A program made the translations under genes and the position numbers. Positions 1 through 5,437 of a stretch of 5,998 bases of DNA are shown piece after piece (the stretch's first letter is position 1; every line of letters begins with the position of its first letter). The stretch is from an archaeon (GTDB lineage: Archaea > Hydrothermarchaeota > Hydrothermarchaeia > Hydrothermarchaeales > Hydrothermarchaeaceae). The notes beneath the pieces are model-generated. The model was not told the DNA's origin and did no database searches. It saw nothing but the letters and a program-made list of their open reading frames with translations. Where the stretch lies: the NCBI GenBank assembly GCA_018830205.1, contig JAHJSX010000133.1:1-5998 (forward strand), read 5' to 3'.

Positions 1-1
1 A

Positions 2-85
2 AACGTGGCCGGGACCGTGATAATGGCATCGCCAAGGGAAGATGATGCGCGTATTGCAGATAGAATAATAGCCCTTTTTGTTTGA
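2..85 (+). CDS. possible C-terminal end of an upstream gene (partial)
   Basis: An open frame enters the window and runs 27 codons to a TGA at 83-85. The peptide ends in a charged helix-like stretch (PREDDARIADRIIALFV) that reads like a natural protein C-terminus. The family is not recognisable. The other two plus-strand frames stop sooner, at 45 and 20. With so little sequence, coding status is uncertain; the case rests on composition and on the plus-strand gene that follows about 65 bases later. Confidence 0.3.
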   Translation, partial: NVAGTVIMASPREDDARIADRIIALFV

Positions 86-111
86 TGTCCCATCCAATCA
101 CAAGCAATAGG

Positions 112-119
112 TTTAAAAA
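112..119 (+). promoter_or_regulatory. candidate TATA box for the PIN-domain gene
   Basis: The A/T-only stretch TTTAAAAA sits about 35 bases before the TTG start at 151. Archaeal transcription begins roughly 25 bases after the TATA centre, which would place the start near 140 and leave a short leader holding GGTGG at 142-146. No B-recognition element was confirmed. Confidence 0.4.
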
Positions 120-150
120 TCGGGAGGTTGCAGGGCAAAACGGTGGTTAA

Positions 151-597
151 TTGGAGAGAGTTTACCTTGATACATGTGTGTGGTGCAGGCCTTTCGATAA
201 ACCAACACCCAGAATTACAACAGAAACCGATGCATTACATAGGATACTTTCAATGGCAGACGAAACAAAAATAGAAATCATCAGTTCGGGCATTGTTCTA
301 TTCGAGGCATCAATGATTGATGCCGCTGAAAAGAGGGATGCGGTTTCTGCGTTAATCCTCAAATCAGCTGACATGTTTGCCGAGGTTACAGGAGAGATGG
401 AAAGGTTGGCAGCAGACCTCACGAGTAAATGCAGATTAGACAGTATGGACGCTGCACACATCGCAGCTGCGGTCAAGGGCAATGCCGATGTCTTTCTAAC
501 CACCGATGACGAGATATTGGACAGGAGGGACTGCATATCTAAATTTAGGATAGTTGTTAAGAATCCTGCAGACTATGTTAAAGGGGTGCAAAGATGA
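151..597 (+). CDS. PIN-domain ribonuclease-like protein (VapC-like toxin candidate)
   Basis: The 148-residue product has the size and acidic pattern of a single PIN domain, a Mg-dependent ribonuclease fold. The visible active-site candidates are Asp7 in YLDTCVW at the end of strand 1, Glu52 in VLFEAS, Asp100 in the helix motif MDAAHIAAA, and Asp119/Asp120 in LTTDDEIL. All four classical acidic positions are therefore present and the enzyme is probably active. Family members in toxin-antitoxin pairs cut tRNA, rRNA or mRNA; the target here cannot be read from sequence. The TTG start is chosen because GGTGG (142-146) lies 4 bases upstream and the YLDT strand begins immediately. The downstream gene overlaps by ATGA, so the two are co-translated. 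The unusual feature is the order, with the toxin-like gene first. A stand-alone PIN nuclease is the alternative. Confidence 0.88.
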   Translation: MERVYLDTCVWCRPFDKPTPRITTETDALHRILSMADETKIEIISSGIVLFEASMIDAAEKRDAVSALILKSADMFAEVTGEMERLAADLTSKCRLDSMDAAHIAAAVKGNADVFLTTDDEILDRRDCISKFRIVVKNPADYVKGVQR

Positions 598-800
598 GTA
601 GCGCTGTATCTGCGGAAGCTGTTATGAGAAAGGCCCTTGATATTTTGAAAAGTGAACTGAACAGGGAAGAGTACCTCGCTTATCTTGAGGCGATTACTCC
701 AAGGACGGGGGATGCCGCTAAAGACCTCAAGGATAAGACCAAAACCCTTGACATGAAAACCATTATAAAAGAAGCAAGAAAATTTCAAGTAGGGGCTTGA
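594..800 (+). CDS. small protein translationally coupled to the PIN gene; possible antitoxin
   Basis: The gene encodes 68 residues. Its ATG overlaps the PIN stop codon (ATGA at 594-597), and GGGGTG at 583-588 lies 5 bases before the start, a good archaeal ribosome site. The protein is mostly helical and charged: an N-terminal helix (AEAVMRKALDILKSEL), a second helix around EEYLAYLEAI, then a Lys/Asp-rich linker and a last helix near residues 54-63. I do not recognise a named family and see no clear helix-turn-helix or AbrB/MazE-like DNA-binding strand. The antitoxin idea rests on size, tight coupling and the PIN partner. Most antitoxin genes precede their toxin, so the reversed order weakens the case; an accessory subunit of the nuclease is an alternative. 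Confidence 0.75.
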   Translation: MSSAVSAEAVMRKALDILKSELNREEYLAYLEAITPRTGDAAKDLKDKTKTLDMKTIIKEARKFQVGA

Positions 801-808
801 TGGGACCA

Positions 809-832
809 TTTTTGCCTCTTTCTTTAGTTTTT
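809..832 (+). terminator. T-rich terminator-like stretch after the PIN unit
   Basis: Starting 9 bases after the 68-residue gene there are two runs of five T separated by a pyrimidine-rich stretch. Archaeal RNA polymerase can terminate at oligo-T runs without a hairpin, so this fits the 3' end of the PIN operon. No stem was found here. Confidence 0.4.
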
Positions 833-835
833 CTG
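809..835. repeat. 27-base inverted repeat, copy 1 (partner at 2115-2141)
   Basis: The reverse complement of this segment matches 2115-2141 at 25 of 27 positions. In copy 2 the sequence encodes the Lys-rich tail of the TPR protein (AKKLKKEAK). On the minus strand here the same codons would give EKLKKEAK, but no convincing minus-strand gene surrounds them. It could be a remnant of a related gene tail or chance similarity of A-rich sequence. Confidence 0.5.
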
Positions 836-901
836 TGAGGTAAATTTCTTCATTTCGCATCCATCGTTGGCAGAAGAATAACTCTTTCTACATGACGTCC
901 C

Positions 902-910
902 AATAAATTT
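902..910 (+). promoter_or_regulatory. candidate TATA box for the TPR gene
   Basis: AATAAATTT is centred about 32 bases before the ATG at 938. The expected transcript start (about 930-936) falls almost on the start codon, and there is no Shine-Dalgarno sequence between them, so the message is probably leaderless. A second A/T block (TTAATAAATAT, 917-927) is too close to the ATG to serve as the TATA box. Confidence 0.45.
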
Positions 911-937
911 CACACGTTAATAAATATCCCTCACTCT

Positions 938-2164
938 ATGGGCGTACTTGGGCTGCTCAAAGAGGCAAAAGAGGCATTCCATGAAATGGAATGGGGGCGT
1001 CTTGCAAAGATAACAAAGGAAATTACGGACCTCACACCGGACGAGCCTGTCAAAGGACTCGCCAGCGGGTTTTATTTTTATGCGTCTGCAAAGCTTGCAA
1101 AAGAGCCAGAGAACGTGATTTTGGCGCTCGACAAGGCAAGCAGTTTCTTCAAGGGGGTTGACGCACATCTTGCGTCTCTCGCTGACATCGAGAGGCTGAT
1201 TTTGCTCGCGGGGTTTGACAAGAAGAACGAGGGCCTCCACCTTCGCGAGCTTGGCGAACTCACACAGGGCCTTTTCATAAAAACAGGCGATGTCGCGAAC
1301 CTGCAGCTTGCCATTGAGTCTTTTAATAGGGCAAAAGAGCATTTCAGGGGTAAGGAACTTGCCCAGATAGTACTCGACCTCCAGTTCTGCCACGGGTCAA
1401 ATGCCGGGCAATGTGATAATCCCCTCGAGGCGTTCGGGGAGGTAATCAAGCTGAAGGGTGAGGTAAAGACAAAAGAAAAGGCGATTATCGCCTGCTCGAA
1501 TATGAACGTGGCAATCGCGTATCACAACCTCGCGTTTCTAAAGGGCGAGCCAGCAAGCATTAAGGAGGCCATAAAGCTCACACAAGAAGCAATTTCAACA
1601 TTTGAGGCGATTGGCCAGAAGCCTGAAATCGTGCGCGCAAAGCAAACCCTTGCAAACATTTTGATGGACGGGGCAGCCCTTGACGCAAAAAACACAAAAA
1701 AGCACATGGAGGGCGCAATTCTGCTGAAAAAGGAGGTCGTGGACATATTCCTCTCTGACGGCTTTGACATCGACGCAGCTTACGAGGATATGAGCATAGG
1801 CGTGGCATATTTCGAGTTCGCTACCTGCGACAGCGCATCATGTGACGGGCATTTCAAAAATGCGATAAATCACTTCAATGCCGCATGCGAGATTTTCGAA
1901 AAAGAGGAGGTTCCCGAGGGCCTTGCCCCCGCAAAAGCCGGCATTGCAGCCGTACACAAGAACCAGGAAAATCTCGAGGAGGCCGCAAGGATATACGAGG
2001 AGGCGCTTGAAATATTCTCTGAGCCGATTTTCACGGGCCACACAAAGCAAAACCTTGCGGAAGTCTACCATGAGATGGCCAAAGCAACAGGAAATAAGGA
2101 CCACGAAAGCCGGGCAAAAAAACTAAAGAAAGAAGCAAAAAAACTTCTAAGTGCAAAAAGCTAA
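938..2164 (+). CDS. TPR-repeat helical scaffold protein
   Basis: The 408-residue product is built almost wholly of paired amphipathic helices in the tetratricopeptide style. The clearest repeats are around residues 187-226 (VAIAYHNLAFLKG followed by EAIKLTQEAISTFEAIGQ), 331-362 (AGIAAVHKNQENLEEAARIY) and 371-402. Weaker ones lie at about 41-75 and 115-150. No signal peptide, membrane segment or catalytic domain is visible, so it is probably a cytoplasmic protein-interaction scaffold. The partner is unknown. Cys151, Cys159, Cys297 and Cys302 stand in two loop-like spots (CHGSNAGQC and CDSASC), which could matter for metal or redox binding but lack a recognised motif. The C-terminus is very Lys-rich. 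The gene appears leaderless and monocistronic. It converges on the histidine kinase with overlapping stop codons, so any functional link between the two is only positional. Confidence 0.85.
   Translation: MGVLGLLKEAKEAFHEMEWGRLAKITKEITDLTPDEPVKGLASGFYFYASAKLAKEPENVILALDKASSFFKGVDAHLASLADIERLILLAGFDKKNEGLHLRELGELTQGLFIKTGDVANLQLAIESFNRAKEHFRGKELAQIVLDLQFCHGSNAGQCDNPLEAFGEVIKLKGEVKTKEKAIIACSNMNVAIAYHNLAFLKGEPASIKEAIKLTQEAISTFEAIGQKPEIVRAKQTLANILMDGAALDAKNTKKHMEGAILLKKEVVDIFLSDGFDIDAAYEDMSIGVAYFEFATCDSASCDGHFKNAINHFNAACEIFEKEEVPEGLAPAKAGIAAVHKNQENLEEAARIYEEALEIFSEPIFTGHTKQNLAEVYHEMAKATGNKDHESRAKKLKKEAKKLLSAKS
2115..2141. repeat. 27-base inverted repeat, copy 2 (partner at 809-835)
   Basis: This A-rich segment inside the 3' end of the TPR gene is the near-perfect inverted counterpart of 809-835 (25 of 27 matches). 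The two copies bracket the TPR gene and its promoter at a distance of about 1.3 kb. Here it is plainly coding (Lys-rich tail). Confidence 0.5.
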
Positions 2165-3828
2165 TTCTTCGGCAGACTAACAAAGAAACTGCTCCCCTTG
2201 CCAATCTCGCTCTCCACCCATATCTTCCCGCCGTGCGCCTCGACTATGTTTTTGGCTATGGCGAGGCCCATGCCTGTGCCCCCGTACCGCCGTGTTGAGC
2301 TTGCGTCTATCTGGTAGAGGTTTTTAAAAATTGCATCATAGTGTTCTTTAGCCATCCCGATGCCTGTGTCCTTTACGCATATCTCGATGCTGTCTCCCTT
2401 ATCCGCCACGTTCACATTCACGCTCCCTTTGTCTGTGAATTTTACGGCGTTGTTCAGGAGGTTTTTCATACCATGTTTGAGCTTCTTGTAATCTGCCTTT
2501 ATGTGGGGGAGGTTTTCTTCAAGGTCCAGGCTTAGCTTGATTCCCTTGGCAGACGCCGCACCCTCAAGCTCTGATACGGCAAGCTGCATGAGCCCCTTGA
2601 TGCTGACATCCTCCATCACCAAATCACCGGTGACCATCACATCGCTTAATCTTGAGGCTGACACCAGGTCCTCTACAATCATGTTCTGGCGCGTAACGGC
2701 ATCCAGCGCCTTTTTTATGAGCGTTTCCCTGGTCTTGGAGTCTTCTATCTCGCTTACCAGCTCCAGGGCGCCCTTGGCAATCGTGATGGGGGTGCGCAAC
2801 TCATGGCTCACGTTGGAAATTATGTTGGTCTTGAGCTCGTCAAGGGTCCTGAGCTCGTCGTGCGCCCTCTTCAGGCTCACCGCCGCCGCCTTGCGCTCTG
2901 TGACGTCCCTTGAGACCTCTATCATATGGGTTACCTCACCATCCTCATCTTTTATTGGAGAACCCATAACCTCGACATAGGAGACTTTTCCATTCCTGTC
3001 AAAATGCTTATGCGTTGCCATCAGGGACGCGCCTGTATTGAAGATGTCTTTTGCGGGGCAGATGTCATCTTTCCCCTCACAGGGCTTGTTGCTTTTATGG
3101 GATATTTCGTAGCAGTGTTTCCCGATGATTTCCTCTTTTTTGAGGCCTGACAGCCTTTCAATAACTGGGTTTATATCTGTTATCAGGTAGTCCCTGTCGA
3201 TGACCATAAGCCCCTCATCTATGCTGGTCACAATTCTCTCTAAATGCTCCTTTGCTGTTTTTAGCTCATTGTAGGCCTCTTTAAGGGCCAGCTCCATTAT
3301 CTCCTGCCTGTAAACCAATTTCCTGACAAGGAAGCTGAACATGATTATCAGTACGGCTACAAGGGACCGGAGATATAACTCGGATAGCCTGGGACTGAAA
3401 ATCTGCTCGAACAGGGTTCCTTCCCCAAAGAAGTACGTACGTACAAATACGTCCAGAAGCCAGATGCAGATTGCAAGCGCTATTCCGCCGATTACAATCA
3501 AATTTGATGAAGCGATGCTTTTGGCAGGTCGAAGTAATACATATTTTCTGGCATCCTCAAGCGCCGCTTCCAGCCTCCTCCTCTGTAGTTGCATGGACTG
3601 GGCGTAGAGACCATACATGATTATTACGAGGCCCACGACTGACCGGAAGTATATCTCATACAGTCCCGGCTCAAAAATCTGCCCGGGCAGGCTTCCTTCA
3701 TTGAATATATACACATCTATAAAACTATCCAGGAGCCAGAAGAGGGCCGCTGCCACGAATCCACCGAGCGCTATTTTCCTCTCTAAGACCCTTTCCATCA
3801 AGCTTCGGTCATTTTTCTCATCAAACAT
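2161..3828 (-). CDS. membrane PAS-domain sensor histidine kinase
   Basis: The 555-residue product is a hybrid-free sensor kinase. Four membrane helices (about residues 20-37, 62-78, 110-128, 153-170) form two similar hairpins. A helix then leads into a PAS domain (about 190-313) ending in the PAC-type VSRDVTERK, with a Cys-bearing insert (Cys239, Cys250, Cys257). The dimerisation domain has the H-box SHELRTP, with phospho-acceptor His342. The ATPase domain has an N-box (KNLLNNAVKFT, Asn456/Asn460), G1 DTGIG (487-491), an F-box Phe501 and G2 GGTGMG (516-521). All essential elements are present, so it should autophosphorylate in response to a membrane or PAS-borne signal. No response regulator lies in the window, so it appears to be an orphan. 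The ATG at 3828 has GGGAG 10 bases upstream, inside the end of a broken second kinase that stops only 6 bases before it. Confidence 0.93.
   Translation of the reverse strand: MFDEKNDRSLMERVLERKIALGGFVAAALFWLLDSFIDVYIFNEGSLPGQIFEPGLYEIYFRSVVGLVIIMYGLYAQSMQLQRRRLEAALEDARKYVLLRPAKSIASSNLIVIGGIALAICIWLLDVFVRTYFFGEGTLFEQIFSPRLSELYLRSLVAVLIIMFSFLVRKLVYRQEIMELALKEAYNELKTAKEHLERIVTSIDEGLMVIDRDYLITDINPVIERLSGLKKEEIIGKHCYEISHKSNKPCEGKDDICPAKDIFNTGASLMATHKHFDRNGKVSYVEVMGSPIKDEDGEVTHMIEVSRDVTERKAAAVSLKRAHDELRTLDELKTNIISNVSHELRTPITIAKGALELVSEIEDSKTRETLIKKALDAVTRQNMIVEDLVSASRLSDVMVTGDLVMEDVSIKGLMQLAVSELEGAASAKGIKLSLDLEENLPHIKADYKKLKHGMKNLLNNAVKFTDKGSVNVNVADKGDSIEICVKDTGIGMAKEHYDAIFKNLYQIDASSTRRYGGTGMGLAIAKNIVEAHGGKIWVESEIGKGSSFFVSLPKN
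3328..3771 (-). repeat. duplicated two-helix membrane module in the kinase N-terminus
   Basis: Residues about 17-74 and 108-165 of the kinase align without gaps at roughly 27 of 58 identical positions. Shared landmarks are WLLD, a Y-x-F-x-EG turn, QIF-x-P, an E-x-Y-x-RS step and IIM in the second helix. Each copy is two membrane helices joined by a short acidic loop. This indicates tandem duplication of a sensory or membrane-anchor module. The duplication is now visible mainly at the protein level. Confidence 0.8.
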
Positions 3829-3834
3829 TTATGT

Positions 3835-3912
3835 TTATCTCCCTTGCTCCTTTCCATCCTTTGGCAAACTCATAAAGAAAACGCTCCCCTTACTCTCCGG
3901 ATTATCCTCAAT
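3835..3912 (-). pseudogene. C-terminal remnant of a second histidine kinase
   Basis: On the minus strand a frame ending at TAA (3835-3837) reads KGSVFFMSLPKDGKEQGR. This closely matches the extreme C-terminus of the intact kinase next door (KGSSFFVSLPKN), the last strands of an HATPase domain. The match fades above about 3895-3912, where the G2 box and preceding helix should be but are not. Only about 18-25 codons of kinase sequence survive before the control region of the recombinase gene. The remnant's stop lies 6 bases before the ATG of the intact kinase, and its last codons carry that gene's Shine-Dalgarno sequence. The pair was therefore probably once a tandem operon, cut by the event that brought in the recombinase gene or by a deletion. 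Confidence 0.72.
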
Positions 3913-3970
3913 ACATGACAATAAAGTACTTATAGGGACTAACCCTATAGATATACTTGGGTGGCACGTC
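3913..3970. promoter_or_regulatory. divergent control region with palindromes
   Basis: Two palindromes lie back to back: AAGTACTT (3924-3931) and a perfect 7-base inverted repeat, TATAGGG-ACTAA-CCCTATA (3931-3949). TATA-like elements overlap them on both strands: about 3928-3935 for the recombinase, and TATAAGTA on the minus strand, which would transcribe the kinase. A dimeric regulator or the recombinase itself could bind here and control both genes. GGGTGG at 3959-3964 is the recombinase ribosome site, 6 bases before its ATG. Confidence 0.5.
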
Positions 3971-5263
3971 ATGGAGATTAAGGACAACCTTAACGACTGG
4001 AGAGAAATCCCAGAGCTTGAGAATTTCATGGGAGGGGTGAAGGAGAGCACCAGGAGCAAGTACAAGGACGCGGTCTACAAGTTCGAGCTGTTCACGGGGA
4101 AGAGCGCCAGGGAGCTCATAGACGAGGCGGAGGAGGACCGCAAGAAGTCGAGGCGGGAGCAGGGGGCACCCAAGCGGAGGCTCCAGGGCTTCCACACATG
4201 GCTCGTCAAGGAGTGGGCACAGAGGGACAGGTACGGCAACCCCAAGAAGGACAAAGCAGGGAACCCGGTCATAGGGCTCGGCCAGTTCAAGGCCAACATG
4301 GTCGTCGGCAACGTCAAGTCCTTCTACAGCGCCAACGGCTTCATCATCAAGTGGACTCCACCAAGGGCGGCCCCCAAGAAGCAGAACCAGAGGGTGGAGT
4401 ACAGCCCAAAGGAGGTGAGGCGCCTTCTGGACGCCCTTACCCTCAACAGGGACAGGAGCATCGTCCTCACGGGATACCAGGGGGGCTTCGACAGCGACAC
4501 GGCCTCCAAGCTGGACATTGACGACCTGCCGAACGGCTTCCTCGACCACGTACGAAAAGCCCAGGGCGACCCTGACGATGCCCTGGCGAGGATCGGGCCC
4601 CCCGTGCTGCTGCACATCGTGAGGGAGAAGGAGGGCGTGGACTACTACACCTGCCTGGGCGCTGACGCTGTCAGGGCCCTGGCGGTCTACCTCTGGGAGC
4701 GCGTCCAGGAGGGGGAGGACCTGACCCCGGGGAAGCCCATCTACGCCATCAGCGGGTACAATGGCGCCGTCCAGAACCCCGAGAGGAGGGTCAAGCCCGG
4801 GCACATCCACAAGTTCATGAGGGCCGGGGTGGCAAAGGCCGGGATAGTCAGCAGGGAGACCCTGGAGTACGCGGACTTCAACCCGGCTGGATACCACGCC
4901 CTGAGGGCAAGCTTTTCAAGGCGCCTGGAATACGCCGGCATGCCCGTCGCCTACTTCGACTACATGCAGGGCCACAGCCTCCCCTACGGCGGGGCCTACA
5001 GGCGGCCCAACCCGAAGAACCTCCGGGAGAAGTACAGGGAATTCGGGCACGTCCTCGAGATAAGCAAGGCCCCCCTGACCTACCTGGAGGTGGAGGAGAA
5101 GCTCAAGAAGGAGCTGGAGAAGAGAGATTACGTGATCAAGGGCATGGAGGAGAAGATAGGGCGCATGGAGGGGGAGTTCGATGCCTTGAGGAAGGTCACC
5201 GACCTGGAGAAGCTGAAGGCCGAGATAGTCGAGATGGTGCTGGCGGAAAAGGCCAAGGGCTGA
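3971..5263 (+). CDS. divergent tyrosine recombinase / integrase
   Basis: The 430-residue product shows the two-domain layout of tyrosine recombinases. A helical core-binding domain (about 15-125, with TRSKYKDAVYKFELFTGK) precedes a catalytic domain (about 143-360). The catalytic domain contains a Lys candidate in the VREKEGVDYY hairpin (Lys220), H-x-x-R in GYHALRASF (His309, Arg312), QGH (His335) and a likely nucleophile Tyr343 in GGAYRRP, with Tyr355 as second choice. At the position where most members have Arg in G-L-R-x-S-E, this protein reads GGFDSDTASKL, with Asp174. Residues 371-430 form a Lys/Glu-rich coiled coil. The ATG at 3971 is chosen for the GGGTGG six bases upstream; the longer open frame above it overlaps the minus-strand kinase. 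Hand counts give 39/60 and 43/60 G+C at 4081-4140 and 4681-4740, against 22/60 and 31/60 at 241-300 and 2641-2700. AGG is the favoured Arg codon. This suggests foreign origin. Confidence 0.85.
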   Translation: MEIKDNLNDWREIPELENFMGGVKESTRSKYKDAVYKFELFTGKSARELIDEAEEDRKKSRREQGAPKRRLQGFHTWLVKEWAQRDRYGNPKKDKAGNPVIGLGQFKANMVVGNVKSFYSANGFIIKWTPPRAAPKKQNQRVEYSPKEVRRLLDALTLNRDRSIVLTGYQGGFDSDTASKLDIDDLPNGFLDHVRKAQGDPDDALARIGPPVLLHIVREKEGVDYYTCLGADAVRALAVYLWERVQEGEDLTPGKPIYAISGYNGAVQNPERRVKPGHIHKFMRAGVAKAGIVSRETLEYADFNPAGYHALRASFSRRLEYAGMPVAYFDYMQGHSLPYGGAYRRPNPKNLREKYREFGHVLEISKAPLTYLEVEEKLKKELEKRDYVIKGMEEKIGRMEGEFDALRKVTDLEKLKAEIVEMVLAEKAKG

Positions 5264-5272
5264 TCCTCCGTC

Positions 5273-5329
5273 TTTGGGTGTCGTGCTAGAAGGGTGAACC
5301 GGAGGGATTTGGGCCGGTTTGGGTTTGGG
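5273..5329 (+). repeat. cluster of TTTGGG repeats downstream of the recombinase
   Basis: TTTGGG occurs at 5273-5278, 5308-5313, 5318-5323 and 5324-5329, all in the same orientation. AACCGG (5297-5302) and CCGGTT (5314-5319) also form a 6-base stem around an 11-base loop. No coding frame covers the region. Clustered short repeats next to an integrase gene can be arm-type binding sites, but that is inference. Confidence 0.45.
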
Positions 5330-5336
5330 TCCGCCT

Positions 5337-5367
5337 GTTTTTGACGGTTTTTTCCCCAAAAATACCG
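5337..5367 (+). terminator. T-run and hairpin terminator candidate for the recombinase gene
   Basis: A T5 run (5338-5342) is followed by a T6 run that forms the left arm of an imperfect hairpin at 5345-5367: CGGT, one T-T mismatch and four T-A pairs, a loop of CCCCA, then the complementary arm ending ACCG. Oligo-T runs alone suffice for archaeal termination. The position, 75-100 bases after the stop codon and just before the next promoter, fits. Confidence 0.45.
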
Positions 5368-5394
5368 GCTCAATGACCTATTTTCCTACTAATA

Positions 5395-5402
5395 TTTATA
5401 AA
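5395..5402 (+). promoter_or_regulatory. strong archaeal TATA box
   Basis: TTTATAAA lies in an A/T block beginning at 5390. Counting about 25 bases from its centre puts the transcript start near 5423, giving a leader of about 15 bases that contains the full Shine-Dalgarno sequence of the next gene. This is the cleanest promoter in the window. Confidence 0.7.
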
Positions 5403-5425
5403 CTTTCACTAACAAACGAGGGGAC

Positions 5426-5433
5426 GAGGTGAT
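5426..5433 (+). promoter_or_regulatory. Shine-Dalgarno sequence GAGGTGAT
   Basis: GAGGTGAT matches the archaeal 16S rRNA 3' end perfectly. It decides the start of the next gene: the GTG at 5429 is part of this motif and so cannot easily be the start, while TTG at 5438 follows at normal spacing. Confidence 0.7.
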
Positions 5434-5437
5434 TGAT

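Noticed and set aside
573..860. A 95-codon minus-strand frame across the end of the PIN unit
   Set aside because: It lies antisense to a better-supported gene and has no promoter or ribosome site that I can see. Its Lys-rich start is explained by the inverted repeat.
83..908. Similar 16-base words at 83-98 and 893-908 (sharing GTCCCA) before the PIN and TPR genes
   Set aside because: Only 12 of 16 positions match and their distances to the TATA boxes differ, so a shared operator is not supported.
3433..3444. GTACGTACGTAC, a perfect 12-base palindrome
   Set aside because: It lies within the kinase membrane-coding region and is explained by the VRTY codons. A regulatory role inside this gene has no support.
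3617..3970. A 118-codon upstream extension of the recombinase frame
   Set aside because: It overlaps the membrane-coding part of the kinase on the other strand and is Ser/Lys/Arg-rich shadow sequence. The ATG at 3971 has its own ribosome site.
3908..4897. A 329-codon open frame on the minus strand opposite the recombinase gene
   Set aside because: High G+C removes stop codons from the complementary frames. The translation is a Pro/Val/Leu-biased shadow without domain features, while the plus-strand frame carries a recognisable recombinase.
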